From: Steromphala cineraria | Taxonomy: Eukaryota > Mollusca > Gastropoda > Trochida > Trochidae | Direction of reading: 5' to 3' | Length of the DNA: 64,000 nt | Assembly (NCBI GenBank): GCA_916613615.1 | Contig: OU744721.1 | Location: 74,219,060-74,283,059, forward strand | Shown here: positions 12,301 through 21,300 of the stretch, one piece after another | How positions within the stretch are numbered: position 1 is the first letter of the stretch | Layout of the letters: every line of letters starts with the position of its first letter | Notes under the pieces: generated by a model | What the model was told of the DNA's origin: nothing | Seen by the model: only the letters and a program-made list of their open reading frames with translations | The model's database searches: none | Position numbers and translations under genes: made by a program

Positions 12301-15300
12301 GGATGTCAAAAACGGACGTCTCATTATAGAGAAGATCAAAGGAATGACTTACAAGAGTAAGTTGAAAACATATCTCCCCTGATGCACGTTTAGGATATAA
12401 ATTTATTCTCTGTCATAATGATTTATGTTTTATGTCGTAATGTGAGCTGCCAGTAGTTTTTCTGTAATCTTTTTATACAATGTCTTTGTATTCCATATTC
12501 AAAATTGCATACTCAGATTATCTGATATATTATATAATAGATGCACCCTCAGGAGATTAGAAAACATTTAAGACATTTTGATAAGAACTACGTCTCAAGA
12601 TGTAACATTCATCTCTTTCGGAAATTAATCAAAGGCCTTTTAAAGCAATTACAGATTGGTAAGTTTATATTAATTTGCACAACTGATTGTTTGAGTATCA
12701 TCTGGCCAAAATTGTAACATTGTGCTAATCACTGGTTTAAAGAACTCACATTGTCTTTAAAATGTTTCAAAAATCAGTAATTCATTTGGTACAGTTTGAA
12801 ATCGCTGAAAGACAAATTTATATAAAAAATTTGCCTGACAGCTAAGTAAGGCACAAGTGGGAAAGGGTATAGTAAATGGCTTCTATGCAATATTGAGTTC
12901 ACCATTAGAAAGTCAGATGACTGTAACCTTGTGACATGGCGTCGTGATTAATTCATTATTCAACGGATATCTATTTACTTTGGAGTCCTATAGATTTGAC
13001 CACAATTCACTCGCTTTGCCCTTCTTGATATGGTTTGGTACTTTCTGAATATGTTTTACTTGCAATTTGTTCGAATTATTTTGTGTTATATGAAAAGGTT
13101 TCAAATTGAATGTTTTGGAAATGATTGTAGGAATTACAAATGACAAAATGTTCCATATCCGTCTCATAATGAGGGCTATTTCTAATGACATGCATTTTAT
13201 AAAATCCTTGTAAGAGTTTTATATATCTAATAAAATGTATTACTGTTTAATCTATATTAGATATTGGTTTACAGGTGCAATGGGATATATCAGTAGAATA
13301 AACTCTGTTGGGGATGCGGAAGGGAATTTTTCACTCGTTGCTAGGCGACAGATTCCAGGAACCGATGATGAATGGGGCATGATGCCAATTGGAGTCTTTC
13401 AACTAAATAAAAACCTATCAGAACTTCCAGTAAGTACTGGCCTTTTTGATATAATGTAAATTGCAAGAGTATTTAAAAGATGACACAATGACGTTGAATA
13501 GAAATACAAGTATAATTTTCATATAATCTATTATTGTTTTATCTATGCCAGCTCTTATCTACTCACAATTTAAAAGAAAAATAATGCTTGTACTTTATTT
13601 AGGTTTACTGGTATTGCTCGACTCCATTGGGTCTGGTCTATTACTCATGAATGACAAAGAAATCAGAATTCAGAATATTTCTCATTACAAACATGACATT
13701 ATGTTGACAGGAGTTTCACTTCTACAATGGGGAGAAGATTAACTGGATATCAGGAAGTCCCCCAATCGACGAGCCTCACTGTGGTTACCGCCACGAGAAG
13801 TGTATTCCTCCTAAGAGTGGGTACAAGTTTATAACCTTCAACTATGTTCATTGTAGCTTACGTTCATCGTTTTTGTTGTAATATTTAGTTCACGATTAAC
13901 TATGTCACTGTTAAATGGCAACCAATAAGGTTGATTGAATGTCCTCTGATGTCCTATCCTCGCCCACTCTGTAAGCCCCTTCCTTAGATCTTTTTAGACT
14001 AGTTCTCCCACAAAGTGCTATCCTATTTGTTTTTGGCATGTCTACATTTATAACATTATGACAACATATGATCTTGCCAGGTGTACATAATTTTAAGCAG
14101 CAAAACATTAACAGAATGTTCAGTTTGTTGAATCTTCGAAATTTGATTTTTACCTTGGCTAAATGTATGTCTGACTAAAAGAAGCTCGCTGGTTAAGTGA
14201 TAGATTAATCGTCTTCTTCCAGCTAGAGGTCTAATGGGGAGAGGTAGTATTCTTTATCCACCACTCGTTTGTTCTTTGAATCAACTATATTTACTCAGAT
14301 TTTTTTACCACCACAAAATTGTATCTCATATCGTTTGTATTGTCTTTTCAATGAATGCTTGATCGTCAACAAGTGACACATTTGTTTGTGTAAAGGAGAC
14401 CACATACATAGCAACCTAGCTGCAGATATAGTACGCACATTCACCCTCACTGATAGGCACTATGACGTCTTTCTATGCTCTTAGAAAAAGGACACTTTTT
14501 TCATAAATGATAAAACTTGTTTTTATTCTCTAGCTTGTATACCAATATCGAGCATCATTTATTTACTCGGTCTAAATTTCTCCACGACTTGTATACAAAG
14601 TTACCATCATTTTCACAATCCTCGTCCTGATCTACATTTACTGTTAGAATGTCAAGATTGAAAAGATATGTGTCATCAACGTCGTAAAGCCAAGATCTCG
14701 CAACTAGCCTCGCTTTCGCTCAGTTACGTCTAGAAAAGACAATTATTGTACAATATTCAGAAAACTTTTACTTTTGGTGACCCACATATCACTATACGCA
14801 GTGGATACATTAGTCTAGAGTAAGAGAGAAACATCCTAAGTTAGAAGCAATAGAGTATTTAGTAGCTGCAAGTAGGAGCTTTGTTATGGTCTTTATTGTG
14901 GATCATATACCTTCAATTCACTCCACACCCCCTCCCGCTTTTCCAAATGATTTGTAAACGAAAGCATGCCTTTGATTTAACAATTCAAGAAACATGATTT
15001 TGTGTTATGTATTATCAAATCTATTTTTCTTCAATAATGTACTTGAACATATCCCTCTGTTGCTTATGTTCACAAAACAATGTATTCTTTTCTTTTTATC
15101 GACATTTACTGTCTTAGGACTTAGAATGAAACCATGAAAATGACACAACTTTCACTCAACATCCATAAATCTGAAAGCATGGTTTGCCAATTTTCCTTTA
15201 CCACAACATAAATGAAGTTTGAAATAATTTTTTTCCTTTTCATGACAAAGCACCTTTCAATTTCACATTTTAGAATTTGATATTTTTATTGGGACAATTA

Positions 15301-18300
15301 TTCAGATAAGGGCCTAAATGTACTATATATAAGAAAAGAAAGGTAGGAATATTGATTCATTTGATAAATAAATGTTAAGATAAAATATAATTAAGTATGC
15401 AAATTGCATAACCTACACTCGTTTGCAGACTTGAATAACTCGAATATGTATATAAAAGTATCAACCAATGTGAGCTCAGATGAAACTGTTTGGAAGCAAT
15501 AAAGCCTTGAACAATGTACACTTACATGCATTGTCTATTAGTCTTTTATAAAATTCTTCATCATGCACTTGAGAAGTGCATTCGTTAGAATATAACGCGT
15601 TTTTTGCATGTCCTATTCGGTATTTGATCAAAATCAAATAGATTGTATGTCCTATGAGATAATGATTTTGAATTTTGTATGCAGCATATACAAGAGAAAT
15701 CCTTGGAGGTGTAGCAGGAGGTTTGCTGTTGGTGGGCTCGCTCATTGGATTCCTCATCTACCGGTAAATTGTATAGCAATTATATAAATCTTCATCTTCA
15801 TTTTTTCTGTGATGGCTGTGGTTTCTACCATTAAGGGCCATGTAAATTTCAGACACATTAATCAAATTCTGCTTCAAGAAAACTATATATCAGAACATGT
15901 AACTGATACTCTTATTCAACTGGTACATGCATTTCATGTAACATTTGTTTCTTTTTGCTGTTTCAAGGAACTGGACGTATGAACAAGAACTTGCAAGTTT
16001 ACTGTGGAAAATTGACTACAAGGACCTGCAATTCGGTGATTCCTTGTACCAGCCGTACGCTGGCCGGTCCAGCAAGGTACATTTTCATATTTGGTTGATG
16101 CTGTGATTGATTTGTCATAAGTTCGGGTTTTAGCTATTTTTTAAAGATTCTTTTTTTCCCTTTTGAAATGTTATATTGTAGAGAGAAATAGATGAATGAA
16201 ACACTGTCCATTTTCAGTGTAATCCCCTGTGCAAAAGCAGCAGTCAGATCTCACTGACGTCACAAGCGGACTTCGACACGCGACAACTGTTCACGCATGT
16301 GGGAACCTACAAGGGTGCAATAGTAGCCATCCGGAAAATCAACAAAAAACATGTTGAATTGACAAGGAACATCCGGAAAGAACTAAAAATCGTGAGTGAT
16401 CAGACTAGAGAGTTATGAAACCATATGTAAGTACATTAAGTGCAGTCCTTTTTGTGCATCAATAAAACTATGAGTATGCCCTTTGAAATCTGGATTTTAT
16501 TCAATGGGATTTGTAAATTATCCTATAGGGGACTTCATAATCATCCCGTATAAAAAACCATAAACATGCTATAGCAGGAGTTTAATTGAATTGCAGTATT
16601 TTAAATTTGGTTAATATGTTCCAAGTGGAATCTACTTTCAGAACAGATAAATCAGCATTTAATGTTGAGAATTTCTGAATAACTGTCAATAATTTCTATG
16701 GTTACTTCTTGCTATTTAGTTACGTTTTGTATTAGATAATATCCACAAAAGTTTAACACAAAGAATAGAATTGAAAATGTTATCTTTATATATCTCAAAG
16801 TCTAATAAATTTGACCTTGTAGATTCGAGACCTCCGTCACGATAACATCAACCCCTTTATAGGAGCCTGCATCGACTCTCCACACATCCTCATCATCACG
16901 TCCTACTGTGCTAGAGGAAGCTTACAGGTATGATGAATTGGGTATAAGGAAGAAAAGAGTGATTCAAGCAAAATTAATTAACGGTATAAGAATAAATAAA
17001 AGAAGTTGTTTATCCATAGAATCACTTTGTCTTCCTTATACCATCAACTTCTAGAATGCCACTCAAACAGATGATAAATAGCATATTCATGAATGACGTA
17101 GAAATGTGAACAATGTTTTTGTTCATATATGTAGCCTTAAATCCTCATAAGCTTATTCAGGTTAACTCATTACTAAATGGAATACATAGATGAATAAGAG
17201 TCAATAATTCAGATATGTATATTTGGACCTTATATTGCTTTGATGATTGTTTGTTTGACTATATTATGAAGATTCTTACTGTAATTGTTGCAGGACATTC
17301 TTGAAAACGATGACATGCAGCTTGATTCCATGTTTATTGCCTCTCTTGTCTTTGATATTGTCAGGGTAAGTATGTTTACATCATTGTTATGTTTTAATCT
17401 CGCTCATTCTGTTCATAATTTACATTTGCAGTATTTTATATATCAAAAACGGTTGAAATTATTCTTTTTAATTCTGTCAGTTGATATCAATATAGATATT
17501 TGCATCAGAAAACAGGATACCAATCATATAACAATATTATTCACAAATCAGTATTCAGAACATTTTGAAAGGTAAGTGAAAGAAATACAAAAGATTATAA
17601 AACAAATAAAGTTTTGATATGAACACTGCTACAATGTTGCAGGGCATGGCCTTTCTGCATGACAGTGAAGTTAAAAGTCACGGCAAGTTGAAGTCTTCCA
17701 ACTGTGTGGTGGACAGTCGCTGGGTGCTCAAGATAACTGACTTCGGTCTTCACGAGTTTGTAGAAGGAGCTGAGGAGGAAATAGGAGACTATGCTTATTA
17801 TAGAAGTGAGCTTCATGTGTCTGAATAAATACTTATTTATAGGATATCTAACGAGCTTCCCCTTTCATATCAAGTTTATGTCCCAAGTGAAATTATTTTG
17901 CTTTGTCACAAGCCTTGACAAAATTATTTCACAAGGGACATAAACTTTACATGAAAGGGGAACGAGTTATGTATCCTATGTATTACCAACATGCATTTTA
18001 CACGATTTATTGCTTTTTTAAAAAACTTTTTATTGTGCCTATAAAGAGACGGAACAGCGGATGAATATCCAACCACGTCACAGCCTCAAAGATGATAATA
18101 CTATGATGTTAATTATTCACATTTTCGAATTCTATCCCACGTTAATTCATAGTGTGTGGTAAACTGTAAGTAATGAGCCCTAGTCATGAACGAAGCGTAC
18201 GTCAAGAACAGGTGAGAGTTATCTTTCTTTGGTCAACGGCATGTCATGGCGGCCGCCATTTGCCTGTATCTTTTCGTCCAAATATGTAAAGAAAACGCCT

Positions 18301-21300
18301 GAAAAGTAGGTTTAATATGATTATCATTGTTGAAACACGCTTCATTTTGGTTGAATGTTATCTAAATAGTATTCAGTTGTCTTTACATATGATAGAGATA
18401 ACAAGCAATGCCTCTCATTGTCATTTTGGAGCAAATTCACAAGCATTTTGTGCTGAATACAAAACCTTTCGTTTTCATATATGAGCCTGGCGATGTCAGT
18501 TAGATTTCTAATTGTATTTCTTTTGTTCTCCGATGTATTCCTTATCATTGTAGTAGATCCATAAGGTAAACTGAAATTTGAATTATGACTTGACTCAGAT
18601 TCACTGAGTGTCATTCGAAATTTGTGAATGAAAGCACGTTCGTTTTATGAATGAGTAAAGTAGTCCGGACAATGTCAAAGTTCATTGTTAGTCAATCAAA
18701 TCACTTTGAGGTGTTATGACCCATATGTGTCATAACAAATTATTATGAAACCCCTTTACGAAGTACCACGTGGGTAATAATAGAGTCTTGAAACTATGTA
18801 AATAAATATCTACTTTATATATCGGATCGCCATTGTACTCTGTCATAGATAAATATAAGATTGTATAAAAGAGGAATATCAAGATCTCTTCCAAAATCTA
18901 AAATGTGAATACTTTTGACAAAAATATTCGTTCCAGAAGTAAGATTAACAGTTGTATTTCTTGTATTCAGAGTCAAAGATAGTTAAGGGTCAAGTTAAAT
19001 TTAAGCTATTGTACATTTAAAGAAAAAGCATCTCACAATAATCTAACTTTCAGATCTTCTATGGCGAGCTCCAGAATTACTGAGGAGCAAAACTGCGCTC
19101 TGTCGGGGCTCTCAGGAAGGCGATGTCTACTCTTTTGCTATAATTATGTTTGAAGTGCATGGAAGAAAAGGGCCGTTTGGAAATATTGATCTTTCGCCAA
19201 AAGGTACAGAGTCATATTAGGTTTGATGTGCAACAAATAGAATTAGTAGAATTCTGCAGCGATTGTATACAAGGAAATGTGATGTTGTGTCAACCCCGCA
19301 ATCAGAATATATTCGGGAAGTAATGAGTCTGAATTCAATAAGAAAGTCTTATCGTTAAATGTATCGCAACATTACTGAGAAAATATCAGGAAACAGAATC
19401 TTCTTTGTGTGTGACTTATATCAAATAAAACGTAAAGGAATTACAAACACATTTAGGAAAAATATTCATCCATTCAATTACATTAATAGATGGACCATTT
19501 CTAATCTTTCAAATGTTCTGTACTTTATCAAACCCTAGAATGTTCATCAGGAAACACTGGCCCGATCTCTTTCGCCTTTGTTTTAAGTAAACCGATGACT
19601 CTGCCACATTCATTAGATATGAGGCATTTAACAATTTGACATTGTTCACACAAATTGTAATTGACAGAAATCATCCAGCGGATCCGGTTCAATGAAGACG
19701 ACGTTCCTTTCCGTCCCCGTCTCTCTGAACTTGGCCAGACACCCAAGTTCATCACTGACCTCATCAAGGAATGTTGGGATGATGACGCCTACAAACGACC
19801 CGAGTTCAAAGTCATCAGGTCGAAACTAAAACCTATGCAGAAAGGAATGTAAGTTATACATACATCTCGGCTCAAACCTTAACCAATATGGGTCATGTGA
19901 GGCGTGAAGTCTGTCAAATTCAAACAACTGATGCCCCATTAAAACATCGAATTCAGCCAACCGTTTGTAGTGAAGTCGCAAGTAAAAGGGAATTATCTTA
20001 ATGTCATTAATTATTGTAACAAAACCTTCCAAGTCAATCACACATTAATGTTTCTGATATTCAAACTCATAAGCACTTAACAATCAAGGTTCAAGTAATT
20101 GGTGTATAAACATAACATAATATATATATATATATATATATATAAGAAAGAGTAAACATCAGATGGTTCGGACTGGATCAATCTTCTTTAATACGATGAA
20201 TTCATTTCGACCATTATGTGGGTCTTGTCAACCACATAATGGTCGAAATGAATTCATCGTATTAAAGAAGATTGATCCAGTCCGAACCATCTGATGTTTA
20301 CTCTTTCTTATATACAACCTTTCTTCACGTGAGAAACCAACTCTCCTTATTCAAATATATATATATATATATATATATTAATGTAAAACTTAAAATAGTG
20401 CAATTTGCGAAATTTTTTGATTATGTTTTCCTTACAGATGTGACCCTTAATGTTTACTGTTACATTTCTTGACTGCTGCTCATGATCAAATGAGAATCAT
20501 GGTTTTTAGTTTAAACACTTACCAACTTCAATTTTATACCCAAATCACTTATTCAGCTATTTACTTGATATGTCTTTTATAAAATCTAAGCTCATTCATT
20601 TGACGCTGTGAACGAAATAGATCTATTGCATCAAATACTAGATGTTAATCTGAGGTACTGAATACCATTGTCAGAAAATCAGAGGTTGATGAAACTGCTC
20701 TTCTGTCTTTGCAGGAAGTCAAATATATTTGACAACATGTTATTAATCATGGAGAAATATGCAGATAATCTGGAGGCCTTAGTAGAAGAGAGAACAGATC
20801 AACTTATAGAAGAGAAGAAGAAAACAGAGGAGCTTCTTCACCAGATGCTGCCCAGGTACGATGATAATAATCGCTAATACAGGGTCGTAGCAACCCAATA
20901 GTTCGAACTCACCCTCAGTCAGTCAATACTAAATATTTTAATATTATAGGAACATTTGCACCTCATTGCTTGGATATGAGACTTTTAAAAAACAATAAAA
21001 TAGCTTGACCTAAAAGATGGAAAAGAGTGTTTCGTAAAACGAAGTTAAAGAGATTACACCTGAGGAACTTGAAATTGATAATACATTATTTATATCAACC
21101 TCAGGGATAGGTTTGTTCAGCGATAGGCAAGCAATTCTCTAAAACTAGAATATGTAATCTCATTCCCATTTCCAATATACAGGACAGTGGCAGATCAATT
21201 GATGCGAGGCAAGCAGGTTGAGGCGGAGTCGTTTGACAGTGTCACAATCTACTTCAGTGATATATGTGGGTTCACGCAGCTGTCGTCAGAGAGCACGCCC

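Noticed and set aside
18342..18614. 90-codon - strand open frame in a cyclase intron
   Set aside because: No homology recognised and no sign of a nested gene; length is within chance for this region.
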